The notes beneath the pieces were generated by a model. That model ran no database searches, was not told the origin of the DNA, and saw only the letters and a program-made list of their open reading frames with translations. Of a stretch of 64,000 nt of DNA, positions 35,600-44,194 are shown piece by piece. Made by a program: the position numbers and the translations under genes. Within the stretch, counting starts at the first letter, position 1. Every line of letters begins with the position of its first letter. The stretch comes from UBA10649 sp963755335 (lineage in GTDB: Bacteria > Actinomycetota > Actinomycetes > S36-B12): positions 496,001 to 560,000 of the forward strand of contig CAVWJW010000002.1 of assembly GCA_963755335.1 (NCBI GenBank). Reading direction: 5' to 3'.

Positions 35600-36556
35600 G
35601 TGATCACAGGTGCGGAACTCGATGACGCGGTCGAAGTCGTTCGGCGACACGTCCCGGTGACACCCGCGTACGCCTGGCCCCTCCTGACGCAGGCCACCGG
35701 AACGCGGACGTGGATCAAGCACGAGAACGTCACTCCCACCGGGGCATTCAAAGTACGCGGCGGTCTCAACTACGTCGCTCGGTTGCTGGCTGAGGGCCGA
35801 CAGGTACGCGGCCTGATCTCGGCGACTCGCGGCAATCATGGGCAGTCGCTGGCGTTCGCCGGACGGGCACACGATATTCCCGTCACCATCGTGGTCCCGG
35901 AGGGCAACAGTCCGGACAAGAACAAGGCGATGGTCGGGTGGGGTGCGACCTTGGTGGAGCGGGGACGCGACTTCCAAGAGGCGCGCGAGCATGCCATGGA
36001 CCTCGCCGATAAACGAGATTTGGAAATGGTGCCGTCCTTCCATCGCGACCTGGTCGCCGGCGTCGCCACGTATGCGGCGGAACTGCACCAGCAGGCGCCG
36101 GACCTTGACGTCATCTACGTCCCTGTCGGGCAAGGGTCTGGGTTGTGCGCGAACATCGCGGTCAGGGACCTGCTCGAACGGAACTCGGAGATCGTCGCGG
36201 TGGGTGCTGACGGGGCGCCGGCGCACGCGCTGTCGTTCGCCGCGGGACGGCCCGTTTCGACCGAGGAGGTGGACACCTTTGTCGACGGGGTCGCTACTCG
36301 CGTCCCTGATGCCGATGCCGTCGAGATCATGCTCAAGGGGACGTCGCGGTTCATCTTGGTCGATGACGACGCCACCGAGCGGGCCATGCGTCTCCTCTGG
36401 CAGACGACTCATCACATGCCAGAACCATCGGGAGCGATCGCTCTGGCCGGGCTCCTGGCCGATAAGGACCGCCCCGCAGGCGCTGTCGCCGCCGTCATCA
36501 TGACCGGTGGGAACTGCGACCGCCACCTGATTGAACGTGTCGTCTCCCGGGAGTAG
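35600..36556 (+). CDS. PLP-dependent threonine/serine dehydratase-like enzyme
   Basis: 318 residues from GTG 35600. A fold-type II PLP enzyme: the Schiff-base Lys is in TPTGAFKVRGG near residue 51, the substrate loop is ATRGNHGQSLA, and the phosphate-binding loop is PVGQGSGLCA. Threonine dehydratases (IlvA/TdcB) deaminate threonine to 2-oxobutyrate; the small version without a C-terminal ACT domain fits catabolic or serine-racemase/ hydroxyaspartate-type members, so the exact amino acid is open. The glycine loop reads GQGSG rather than GGGGL, which hints at a divergent substrate. Confidence 0.8.
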   Translation: MITGAELDDAVEVVRRHVPVTPAYAWPLLTQATGTRTWIKHENVTPTGAFKVRGGLNYVARLLAEGRQVRGLISATRGNHGQSLAFAGRAHDIPVTIVVPEGNSPDKNKAMVGWGATLVERGRDFQEAREHAMDLADKRDLEMVPSFHRDLVAGVATYAAELHQQAPDLDVIYVPVGQGSGLCANIAVRDLLERNSEIVAVGADGAPAHALSFAAGRPVSTEEVDTFVDGVATRVPDADAVEIMLKGTSRFILVDDDATERAMRLLWQTTHHMPEPSGAIALAGLLADKDRPAGAVAAVIMTGGNCDRHLIERVVSRE

Positions 36557-36670
36557 CCGGACGACGGCGGCATGAGCCTCGGACTTGAGAAGCGTCTGTC
36601 GAGGTGTCGGCGCGACGGGTGGAGCGCAGAGGCGAAACGCCGCGACTTAGAGTCGGACTCGGTTCGAGCC

Positions 36671-36751
36671 CTACTCGTCCAGCAGCGTCGCGTCGTGCAC
36701 CGCGGTAGCAGCGCGGCCAGCCTGCTTGGCGGTGTACATCGTCCTGTCAGC
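36671..36751 (-). pseudogene. Orphan 3' end of a GGDEF-domain gene
   Basis: Minus-strand frame ending at TAG 36671-36673 reads ADRTMYTAKQAGRA and a short tail ending LLDE. The ADxxMYxAKxxGR pattern is the signature end of GGDEF domains. The codon just before it is a stop and no other part of such a gene is present, so this is a decayed remnant. The rest of 36557-36801 holds nothing else I can see. Confidence 0.4.
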
Positions 36752-36801
36752 TCAGGCGTTGCCCAAGGGCCACCACGCCATCCGAGTTCGGCGCATGAGG
36801 G

Positions 36802-37197
36802 TCAGATGTCGGCGTGGGCATCCGCCGTCGGCAGCCCGGCGTCCTTCCACGCGGCGAGGCCGCCGGTCATGTTCAGGACATCGGTGAAGCCTAGGTCGGC
36901 GAGGGTCGCCGCCGCCAAGGCTGCGCGCGCACCAGAGCGGCAGAAGACGATCACCTGATGGTCCGGAGCGAGTGAGGGGTTGTGCCGCGGGCTCGCCGGG
37001 TCGGCCTGGAACTCCAGGATCCCGCGAGGCACCTGCACCGCCCCCACGATGTGGGTCTCCCACTCTGTGGGCTCACGCACATCGAGCAGGATGCACGTGC
37101 CCGCAGCGAGTCGGTCCCTCGCCTCGACGGGCGTCACAGCGGGGATCCGGGCATTGGCGGCGGCGATCATCTGGGCAGCGGTGGTAGTCATCGACAT
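36802..37197 (-). CDS. Rhodanese-domain sulfurtransferase
   Basis: 131 residues from ATG 37197. A single rhodanese domain with the active-site loop CRSGAR in VIVFCRSGARAALAA, LLDVREPTEWETHIVGAVQVP before it and NMTGGLAAWKDAGLP after it. The catalytic Cys would carry a persulfide and move sulfur from thiosulfate or another donor. It lies five bases downstream of a DszB-like desulfinase gene and so probably handles the inorganic sulfur released from an organosulfur compound. Cytoplasmic, no signal peptide. Confidence 0.85.
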   Translation of the reverse strand: MSMTTTAAQMIAAANARIPAVTPVEARDRLAAGTCILLDVREPTEWETHIVGAVQVPRGILEFQADPASPRHNPSLAPDHQVIVFCRSGARAALAAATLADLGFTDVLNMTGGLAAWKDAGLPTADAHADI

Positions 37198-37202
37198 CCC
37201 GC

Positions 37203-38366
37203 TCAGCCGAGCCGGGTCGTGGACATGTGCAACTCGGTGCCTTCCGGCAGCTTGTCGATTGAGCGTCGTCCCCACTCCTCTGCGATGAGTTCCTCGAACG
37301 CCTGCTCCAGGAACTGCGGGGCAGCCCACTCGTGCACGTCGAAGTCGTTCTTGATGTAGCCCTGTCCGAGCATGAAGTCCTTGCCGATCTCGATGCTGAC
37401 CAGGTTCTGCGGAGAGAGGTTCGGGACCATGTCGACGTCCTTGATGCCGCGGTATGTGTCCTCGACGTCGAGGTAGAACGTCTGGCGGTTCAGAATCGCT
37501 GCCGCCGCGTGCTTGTGCTCGTTCGCCCACCGGCCCACCTTGATCATCGCCTTCATGTAGGCGACAACGAGCTCGGGATGCTCGTCGGCCATCACGTCGC
37601 TGCAGGTGATCACCGCCGGGCAGTTCGCCATCTGGACCGTCCAGTCCGGGTAGCGCGAGAGATCCTCGATCGCCTTGAACTTGCCGGTCGCCTCCTGCAG
37701 GTGCTGGAACACCTTGCTCTGCGTGTAGATCGCGTCGACGGTGCCCGCCTCGAGCGCCTTCTCCAGAGGCCGGAAGGCGAGGTCGTGCTTGTGGTCGCGG
37801 CGCAGCCACAGCTCGGACGGGTTGTTCATGTTGACTTGGAGCATCTCGGGCTTGTCGTACCAGTCATCCGGGTACGGGAAGTCCACGATCTCCACGTCGT
37901 CGAGCGTCATGCCGTTCAGCCGCAGCATCAGCCGGATCCCGGAGTCCTCCTGGATCCGCCACCAGTCGTTCTTGATGGTGTTGAGACTTCGCGTCAGGCC
38001 GATCCTCTTGCCCTTGAGGTCCGACATGGCGAAGACGTCGTCGCGCGAGCGGACCAGCATGCAGCCGCCCTCGTGCACCTGCGTGGCGCCTAGCAACCGG
38101 GTGCGTCGGATGTCGGCATTGACGTGGATCGGCGGATACAGCCCGCCGAAGCGCACCAGGTTGTCGAGGTTGTGGACGTAGTGCGGATACCAGTTGTTCT
38201 CGGGGCGCGAGCGGAAGTAGGCGTACTCGACGCCGATCTTCTTGAACTCCTCGCGGCACCAGCCCAGTTCCTGGTCCACGTTGTTCGCCGACACCATGGG
38301 GCAGTTCGTGAAGTACACCTCGTTCCAGTCGAGGGGAACGGCGGTGGAGAGACTGTCGCTGGCCAT
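37203..38366 (-). CDS. DszB-like (sulfinate desulfinase family) protein
   Basis: 387 residues from ATG 38366, which has AAGGAG nine bases upstream. The fold is that of periplasmic-binding/NMT1-like proteins but with no signal peptide or lipobox. It matches DszB, the 2'-hydroxybiphenyl-2-sulfinate desulfinase: YFTNCPMVSA (DszB NCPV with Cys27), VRFGGLYPP (RFGGEIPP), RRTRLLGAT, LKGKRIGLTRS and HEWAAPQFL (QWAAPEFL). By my alignment Cys22, His62 and Arg72 stand for the DszB active-site Cys27, His60, Arg70, and the His-Arg spacing is identical. It likely cleaves C-S in a sulfinate to release sulfite; no dszA/dszC neighbours, so the substrate is unknown. A plain ABC-type binding protein is less likely as no transporter genes are near. 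Confidence 0.7.
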   Translation of the reverse strand: MASDSLSTAVPLDWNEVYFTNCPMVSANNVDQELGWCREEFKKIGVEYAYFRSRPENNWYPHYVHNLDNLVRFGGLYPPIHVNADIRRTRLLGATQVHEGGCMLVRSRDDVFAMSDLKGKRIGLTRSLNTIKNDWWRIQEDSGIRLMLRLNGMTLDDVEIVDFPYPDDWYDKPEMLQVNMNNPSELWLRRDHKHDLAFRPLEKALEAGTVDAIYTQSKVFQHLQEATGKFKAIEDLSRYPDWTVQMANCPAVITCSDVMADEHPELVVAYMKAMIKVGRWANEHKHAAAAILNRQTFYLDVEDTYRGIKDVDMVPNLSPQNLVSIEIGKDFMLGQGYIKNDFDVHEWAAPQFLEQAFEELIAEEWGRRSIDKLPEGTELHMSTTRLG

Positions 38367-38406
38367 GATTGGCGCTCCTTGGTGGGACCACGGATGTAAT
38401 GAATAC

Positions 38407-38420
38407 GTTTGTATACACAC
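38407..38420. promoter_or_regulatory. Candidate TetR operator ahead of the DszB-like gene
   Basis: GTTTGTATACACAC is a 14-bp inverted repeat around GTATAC with one mismatched pair. It lies 41 bases before the DszB-like start and 60 bases after the TetR gene ends, in an AT-richer gap. Its position fits repression by the adjacent TetR protein. Confidence 0.4.
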
Positions 38421-38480
38421 TAGGTGGGGCCGGGGAGTCTTCGCGCGGTGAGTGATGGAATGGGGTCTTTGGCCCCGATC

Positions 38481-39110
38481 TCAGGGAGTGGACGCGGGTG
38501 GATCGGGAGGAGACGGCCATGGCGTCGCGCCAAGGCGACGGGCAGAGTGCACGAGGTCCTCGCGCAAGACGTCGACGGGAACGTCGTCCAGTCCGGCCGC
38601 GGTCATGAGGTACTCCTCGAAGATGCGCCAGCCGAGGGCAGCCGCCACGATCTGGGCGGCCCGCACGCGGGCAGCTTCGGACGTCAGGCCGTAGCCCGCG
38701 ACGAGACTGTCGGCGATCGCTTGCACGGGGTTGTGGATGGCACCCGCTGACATCGGCCGGCCAGAGATTGCCAAGGCAGCCCCGATGCGCACCCACTTGC
38801 CCATCACGGTGTCTGGGCCGTGCCCCTGTCCGGCCAGCGGTTGCTCGGCCACCGCTGCCGCCAGTTGCTCTGACACTTGCGCGAACACCGCGTCAATCAG
38901 GTCGTCACGGCTGCCCACGTAGCGGCGGATCAGCGTCAGGTTCACGTCCGCCTCAGCGGCGATGTCTCGAAGCGAGACACCATCGATCCCTCGCCTCGCA
39001 AAGAGGGAGGCTGCCGCGTCCAGGACTGCGGCGCGCACCTCCTCCGGGCCCGACGGAGCACCTTCGCGGCGCAGTGGACCACGCCGAACAGCCTTCGCCC
39101 CAGGAGTCAT
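38481..39110 (-). CDS. TetR-family transcriptional regulator
   Basis: 209 residues from ATG 39110, with AGGA upstream; longer starts only add non-coding-like sequence. The N-terminal HTH is clear: VLDAAASLFARRGIDGVSLRDIAAEADVNLTLIRRYVGSRDDLIDAVF. The C-terminal ligand domain is Ala-rich and has a TetR_C-like ALGWRIFEEYLM. It lies upstream of, and on the same strand as, the DszB-like and rhodanese genes, so it likely controls them, perhaps sensing the organosulfur substrate. The inverted repeat at 38407-38420 is a candidate site. Confidence 0.85.
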   Translation of the reverse strand: MTPGAKAVRRGPLRREGAPSGPEEVRAAVLDAAASLFARRGIDGVSLRDIAAEADVNLTLIRRYVGSRDDLIDAVFAQVSEQLAAAVAEQPLAGQGHGPDTVMGKWVRIGAALAISGRPMSAGAIHNPVQAIADSLVAGYGLTSEAARVRAAQIVAAALGWRIFEEYLMTAAGLDDVPVDVLREDLVHSARRLGATPWPSPPDPPASTP

Positions 39111-39476
39111 CACCCCATCCTTGCGGAAGTCACCTAGGCAACGCCGTGCAGCCAGCACTGGGGCGACCGCGGAGGAGGCGTTCGCTGGACCCATCGATCC
39201 AAGGCTGACAAACCCCGGACGAAGGAACAAGGAAAGCGAGAAGGGAAAGCCCAACAATGGCCACCGCGGCCATCGCCTACGTCATGTGACGATGTCCATT
39301 CGGAAACGGCGATCATCACTCGTCACCAACGCCCGGCGGGTCCTCGGTACCGTCAGCATTGTCGGGACCGTGAGCCATATTCGTGATCGTCGCGCTGCTT
39401 CCTTCGCCCGCGCTTCGGCCACCGCACTCATTCCTCACGTGGCAATGCGGCTGCCAACTTTCCGACAAGTGGACTC
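39111..39476. other. Intergenic region without a recognisable gene
   Basis: 366 bases between the TetR start and the end of the next hydrolase. I see no convincing reading frame; the longest ones have the wrong codon character. The TetR promoter must be here, but no clear -35/-10 pair stands out. Confidence 0.5.
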
Positions 39477-40523
39477 TCAGGCGCCTGCAACGTGCGCTGC
39501 GAGCGCGGCCTGGAACTCCTCAGCTCGCTCGACCTGCGGACTGTGACCACAATCGAGGACGACCTCGGTGTAACGGCCTCCAGCTGCGGCGTACCTCTCG
39601 AGCACCGCTCGCGTCTGCGCGACCATCGGCTGCGGGGGAGCGATGCCGTCACCGGGCCAGCCGGGGACGAAGCCGAGCTTGCCGAGGTTGGCGAGGTCGA
39701 ACATCGACTCATCGGACACGATCGCGTCCTTCGCTCCGTGAACCCACAGAATCGGCGGCTTTGTCGCCAGATCCACGATGCCACTCACATCGTGGTACAC
39801 GGGAGCCATGGTGTTCAGGACGCCTCGGGTTCCGGCGCCGAAGCCCGGCCAGTTGTCCGATGGCACCGAGTCGCCGGGGTAGTTGTCGTCGCCGATCGCG
39901 GTGGACAGCATCGAGTCGACGTAGGTCTCCTCGAGGTCCGAGCGGAAACCATCGGCGAAGTAGAACGCGTTCATCACGGCGCGAGGTGTATTCGGGTCGT
40001 CGGTGCGATCCCCGGCCAGCAGGGCCGCCACGAACTCCGGATTCGCACCGCCACCGCCGGTTCCCGGGTCGTCGCCCGCGATGCGGGTGCCCTGCTCGTC
40101 GGTCGTGCCGCCGAAGCCGAAGGGTGAGACGGGGGCGAGCAAGGTCAGCGAAGCGACGAGGTCGGTGCGGTCGAGCAGGAGCTGGGTGACGATCCCGCCA
40201 CCCATGCTCCAACCCACGAGGTGCGCCCGCGCGATGCCAAGAGTGTCGAGCAGTGCGGCGACATCGTCGGAGAAGTCCCGAAGACCGCGAGTGGCGTCGA
40301 CCGGTTTCGTTTCGGATTCCCCGAAACCGCGCAGGTCGGGAGCCAGTCCGCGATACGCATCAGGCAGCGCCAGCAGACTCTCCTGCCAGAACAAGGAGGA
40401 GGCGACGTTGCCATGCACGAACAGCACGACGTCGCCTGCATCCTTGCCGTCGCTGAGGACAGCCGTGTGGAGACGCGGCGTGTCCACCCGCTGCAGGGAC
40501 AGTCCACTCATCAGGTCGGTCAT
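39477..40523 (-). CDS. Alpha/beta hydrolase, long form
   Basis: 348 residues from ATG 40523, with GGAGG close upstream. It has VVLFVHGNVASSLFW (HG oxyanion motif), the nucleophile elbow LVGWSMGGGIV, WVHGAKDAIVSDESMF with the catalytic Asp, and LDCGHSPQVE with His. A long insert between the nucleophile and Asp (about 100 residues of lid with FGFGGTTDEQG) sets it apart from the short esterases here. The ATG overlaps the stop of the upstream hydrolase (ATGA), so two hydrolases are made together, consistent with a small catabolic pathway of unknown substrate. Confidence 0.85.
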   Translation of the reverse strand: MTDLMSGLSLQRVDTPRLHTAVLSDGKDAGDVVLFVHGNVASSLFWQESLLALPDAYRGLAPDLRGFGESETKPVDATRGLRDFSDDVAALLDTLGIARAHLVGWSMGGGIVTQLLLDRTDLVASLTLLAPVSPFGFGGTTDEQGTRIAGDDPGTGGGGANPEFVAALLAGDRTDDPNTPRAVMNAFYFADGFRSDLEETYVDSMLSTAIGDDNYPGDSVPSDNWPGFGAGTRGVLNTMAPVYHDVSGIVDLATKPPILWVHGAKDAIVSDESMFDLANLGKLGFVPGWPGDGIAPPQPMVAQTRAVLERYAAAGGRYTEVVLDCGHSPQVERAEEFQAALAAHVAGA

Positions 40524-41413
40524 TCGTCCTCCAGTGCTTGCAATGGGCGGTGCAGTTCGGCCGCGATCACGTCGAGTGGGCGGTCGTCGAACACGATCGT
40601 GTAATGGTTGACGTCGTCGACCTCGACGACGTGGAGCAGCGGCAGTCGCTCGTCCCAGAGGGCGACGACGTCCCGCGGGTAAAGGGGTTCCGGCTGGTCG
40701 AGGAGGCCTCGCGGCGCCCACACGAAGGATGCTGGGACGCGCAGTCGCTGCAAGGCCGGCGTCAGGGTATCCGGGTCCAACTGCGACCGCACATCGTCGC
40801 GAAAGAGGACTGGATTCACTCCCGAGCGATAGCCTCCCGCCGTCTCGACGAGGTCGTAGTCGAAGTAGTCCGCCATGGCAGGAGTGATCCCCTCGACGAA
40901 AGCCGGGTGCTCCCGCCAGAACTCCTGATACGCCTCGCGGGTCGGGAACGTCATGCTCAGCCGGGCCACCGCCGGACCGAGAGTGGCCTCCATGGTCTCG
41001 TCGGGCGTCATGCCCGGAAGCGGCTCCAGGGGAAGTCCGCCGTCGACGAGCACCAAGCGCTCCACCCGATCGGGGTGCAGGTCCGCGAAGACGACCGAGA
41101 CCAGTGCGCCCATGGAGTGCCCCAACACCACGACAGAATCGAGTTCCAAGTGATCGAGTAGTCGGGCAAGGTCGTCCGAGTGCTGGCGAAGGCCTCCCGG
41201 TCCCGGCAGTCCATTGCTGCGGCCACGCCCCCGAAGGTCAGGCGCCACGATGTCGATGTCGGGTGCTCTGGTCGCCAGGGAGGACCAGCATCGATGAGAT
41301 GCCGTCACCCCGTGCACCGCGAGGACGGTCGACCCGACCGGTACCGCAGGGGTCCAGCGGCCACCAAAGAGATCGCCCCCGACGACCGGCGCCGCAAAGC
41401 TCGTGTAGGTCAT
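40520..41413 (-). CDS. Alpha/beta hydrolase
   Basis: 297 residues from ATG 41413. Motifs: VLAVHGVTASHRCW, DLRGRGRSNGLPG, nucleophile elbow VLGHSMGALVSV, and VNHYTIVF with the catalytic His. The second half has a lid with EFWREHPAFVEGITPAMADYF. It resembles epoxide hydrolase/C-C hydrolase relatives but no halide- or epoxide-specific residues are diagnostic. Translationally coupled to the downstream hydrolase by a four-base overlap. The upstream 600 bases hold no intact gene. Confidence 0.85.
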   Translation of the reverse strand: MTYTSFAAPVVGGDLFGGRWTPAVPVGSTVLAVHGVTASHRCWSSLATRAPDIDIVAPDLRGRGRSNGLPGPGGLRQHSDDLARLLDHLELDSVVVLGHSMGALVSVVFADLHPDRVERLVLVDGGLPLEPLPGMTPDETMEATLGPAVARLSMTFPTREAYQEFWREHPAFVEGITPAMADYFDYDLVETAGGYRSGVNPVLFRDDVRSQLDPDTLTPALQRLRVPASFVWAPRGLLDQPEPLYPRDVVALWDERLPLLHVVEVDDVNHYTIVFDDRPLDVIAAELHRPLQALEDE

Positions 41414-41510
41414 CCCTATGTCACTCCCCTCTTCAACTAAGCCGAGTCTTCGGGAGTTTCCCGAATGATGCGGTCGGGCTGTCCACGACCGCGGACCTCG
41501 GGATTTGACA

Positions 41511-41711
41511 CTACTGGTCGCGCCATGACGACCGCCCCAGCGGACCGGGACCACCCGTCGCAAGGCCCATCGGCGGGCCGCCAAGCAGCAGTGCGCGCAA
41601 ATCCACAGCCCTGATGACGCAGTCGAGCTTGGCCTGCACGGTTACGTACTCGTGCTGGACGTAGAACGAGGGCAGCAGTGCCCAACGCCGGTAAAGAAGG
41701 ACTTCGGCGGT
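41511..41711 (-). pseudogene. Possible coding remnant of unknown family
   Basis: A minus-strand stretch of about 60 codons between two stops reads like real protein: LLYRRWALLPSFYVQHEYVT followed by an AKLDCVIRAVDLRALLLG-like helix. It has no start, and nothing recognisable continues on either side. I cannot name the family. The rest of 41414-42013 holds no convincing gene. Confidence 0.25.
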
Positions 41712-42013
41712 TCACTGCCTGACCAGCACGCCAATCTGGCAGCCCCCGGCCTCAGCCGAGACATGGGCCGGGGCGTGACCGGAGGAGGGGGCGCGGACTA
41801 GGACGCCTCGTCGACTACTGGCCGCGTTTCGGCGGTCGTTTGGGGCCACGCCTCGAACACGCGCGATACTCGACGGAATTCCGCTAAATTGGCATGGTTC
41901 AAGCGGAAATGGGCGCTGGCGACGACGATCACAAGGGGAATGGGCACCGTCGCGAGCGAACTGATTCTTCGCGGCCCACCGCCACGTGGGCTGCTGGGCA
42001 TGAGGAGTGAACG

Positions 42014-42550
42014 ATGGTTCCCGAAGCGACTTCTCCATTGACGTTGTACGTGGCGACCTACGTTCTGGAGGACCCCGCCCGCGACGATTGGGATGCCCTC
42101 AAGAAGCTCGCCAAGCACCACCCGAGCGAGGTGGACGGTCTCATCGTCATCAACCGTCAACCCGACGGGAAGATCGTCACCTACGACAACTTCCATACCG
42201 CGGGGGAAGCGGGCAAGGGCGCCCGGCGAGGCGCGATCGGCGGCGCGATTGTCGGCCTCATCTTCCCCCCTGCCCTGCTTGCCGGAGTCTTGGTAGGGGC
42301 CGGGGTCGGGCTGGGCGTCGGCTCCCTGGTCCAACCCGGCGATAGGGGGGAAATCAAGGCAGACGTGGAAGACGCCTTGCCCCTCGGCAGCTTCGGCATT
42401 GTCGCCCTCCTCGACAGCCCGCGAGACGCGGACGTTAACAACCTGCTCACCAGAGCCGCCCGCGTCGCAACCTACAAAGTCGACAGAACCAATGCGGCGG
42501 CTATAGCCGAAGGCGTAAAGGCAACCACCCAACCCACTCCCACTGAGTGA
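42014..42550 (+). CDS. DUF1269 family membrane-associated protein
   Basis: 178 residues starting MVPEATSPLTLYVATYVLED. A soluble ferredoxin-like N-terminal part (DALKKLAKHHPSEVDGLIVI) is followed by a glycine-zipper hairpin (GAIGGAIVGLIFPPALLAGV, then VGAGVGLGVGS) that can enter the membrane, and a C-terminal regulatory half with IVALLDSPRDADVNNLL. DUF1269 proteins are linked to general stress in actinobacteria but have no proven activity. A second family member lies at 51002, so the same type brackets the 42-51 kb transport block. Confidence 0.75.
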   Translation: MVPEATSPLTLYVATYVLEDPARDDWDALKKLAKHHPSEVDGLIVINRQPDGKIVTYDNFHTAGEAGKGARRGAIGGAIVGLIFPPALLAGVLVGAGVGLGVGSLVQPGDRGEIKADVEDALPLGSFGIVALLDSPRDADVNNLLTRAARVATYKVDRTNAAAIAEGVKATTQPTPTE

Positions 42551-42672
42551 CGCAAACAAGTCCGACGCGACGTTCGCGCGCGGACGCCGTCGCTGTCTCA
42601 GGGACTACGGGCATTTCACGGAAAGAGCATGGCTGAACCAGAAGCGATGCGCCTTCGCTCACATGAGTCGCG

Positions 42673-43848
42673 CTACTTCCGCGGGGGATCAAGGGTGATC
42701 TCGTCGTGCGCTACTGCCTCGGGTACGAGGGCGTAGGCGGTCTTGTAGTTCCCCAGGATGGCTACCGCGGCTGCCGCCAGCGGGATCCCGATCAGCGCGC
42801 CGAGGGGTCCCCAGATCGCGGCGCCGACGAATACGGCGCCGAGGGCGATGGCGGGGTTGACGTCCATCGTCTTCGCACTGACGCGTGGCGTGAAGGCGTA
42901 GCTTTCGATCTGCTGGTACACCGTCGCGAAGGCGATGATGGCCACTGCCTGCCATGGATTGTCGAAGACGACGGCCAGGACCGGCAGGATGATGCCGATG
43001 TAGGTGCCGATCATCGGGACGAACTGTGCCGTTACACCGACGAGCAGGGCGTACGGCAGCCAGTTCGGCACACCTATCAGGGCGAAGAAGATGCCGTGGA
43101 AGAGTGCTGAGAGCCCGGCCAGGATGATCTTGGAAACGACGTAACCGCCGGTCTTCGCCGTGGTGATGTCGACGATGTTGACGAAGACGCGCTGGTGGTT
43201 GGGCTTCAGGCCGCTGGCGACGGTGCGGAAGAAGTTCGGGCCGTCGCCGGCGAGGTAGAACCCGAACACGACCACGGTGAGCAGGTCGAACGCGACTGAT
43301 GCCAGCGAGCCCACGACGGATAGGGCACTGCCTGAAAGGTTGCCGGCCCACGATTGGATGTTCGCCGGCGTCAGGTTGAGAGACCCGGTCAGCTTCGTCG
43401 GGTCGATGGAGGTGCCGAATGTGTCGTTCAACTGGTGCGCGATGTTCGCTGCAACGGTGGGGATGCTCGTGACGATGTCAGCAGCCTGGGTCAGGAAGAG
43501 GCGTCCGAAGACGAGGGCGAGCAGGAGCCCAACCGCGATGGCGCCCCCGCCGACGATCAGCGCGGACAGGCCTCGAGAGCGGCCTCGTCGCATGAGCGCC
43601 CGGATTCCGGGATCCATGGCGACGGCGAAAAGCCAGGCGAGCAGGACTAGGAACAGGAAGTGAGCCGTCACCGTGAACAGCCACAAGGCCAGCAGCAGCA
43701 CCGCCACGGACGACATGACGATGGCGCTGGAACGGGCCACGTACGCCGCATCGAATCTCGTACGCGCGACCGGTTCGGGCGATGCGGGTGTCACAACGGG
43801 TTCACGTGGATCGTTGCTGGCCGAGTCGTGGTCATCGGAAGTCGACAT
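42673..43848 (-). CDS. AI-2E family transporter (YdiK/PerM type)
   Basis: About 391 residues from ATG 43848 (GTG 43857 adds three). The family layout is present: N-terminal helices, a soluble amphipathic middle (AADIVTSIPTVAANIAHQL), then a helix bundle with AGDGPNFFRTVASGLKPNHQ, IGVPNWLPYALLVGVTAQFVPMIGTYIG and the C-terminal VSAKTMDVNPAIALGAVFVGAAIWGPLGALIGIPLAA. These eight-helix proteins export small molecules (AI-2 in some) or act as Na+/H+ antiporters in others, so the substrate is not given. Confidence 0.85.
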   Translation of the reverse strand: MSTSDDHDSASNDPREPVVTPASPEPVARTRFDAAYVARSSAIVMSSVAVLLLALWLFTVTAHFLFLVLLAWLFAVAMDPGIRALMRRGRSRGLSALIVGGGAIAVGLLLALVFGRLFLTQAADIVTSIPTVAANIAHQLNDTFGTSIDPTKLTGSLNLTPANIQSWAGNLSGSALSVVGSLASVAFDLLTVVVFGFYLAGDGPNFFRTVASGLKPNHQRVFVNIVDITTAKTGGYVVSKIILAGLSALFHGIFFALIGVPNWLPYALLVGVTAQFVPMIGTYIGIILPVLAVVFDNPWQAVAIIAFATVYQQIESYAFTPRVSAKTMDVNPAIALGAVFVGAAIWGPLGALIGIPLAAAAVAILGNYKTAYALVPEAVAHDEITLDPPRK

Positions 43849-44194
43849 GCTGGTCACGCGGGCCTTCTGCTTGTCCGTGCGGGTTGCGGGGGAAGCTCAC
43901 GAGCGCTTGCCGCGACGGCGTGGCCGGGGAAGGGATCGCCGGAGTCAAGGCGCCGGGGGCGCGGGTGCTGGCCGCCCGCCGCGCCCGCTGGCAAGGCTCG
44001 ATGCCTGGCGTCGCCATCTACCATGGGGCTATCTCACCAGACGGCCGGTCGGAAGGGCACTTCTGCCAGCACCTTCGCATCTCTGATCGCCCGGCCGACT
44101 GCTCGCACTGGCCGCACCTACGATAACCGGACCGTTCGGCTCGCGACAACATCGATCCGTGGCAGCTGGAGCTCCGCACCGGAAGGACCTCACG
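43849..44194. other. Intergenic region without a recognisable gene
   Basis: 346 bases between divergent genes for the AI-2E transporter and the TMEM175 channel. No frame in it looks coding. It must contain promoters for both genes; I see no strong -35/-10 pair. Confidence 0.5.

Noticed and set aside
37203..38366. ABC transporter substrate-binding protein (NMT1/SsuA type)
   Set aside because: No signal peptide, lipobox or transporter genes nearby, and the DszB active-site pattern is kept; the shared fold alone explains the resemblance.
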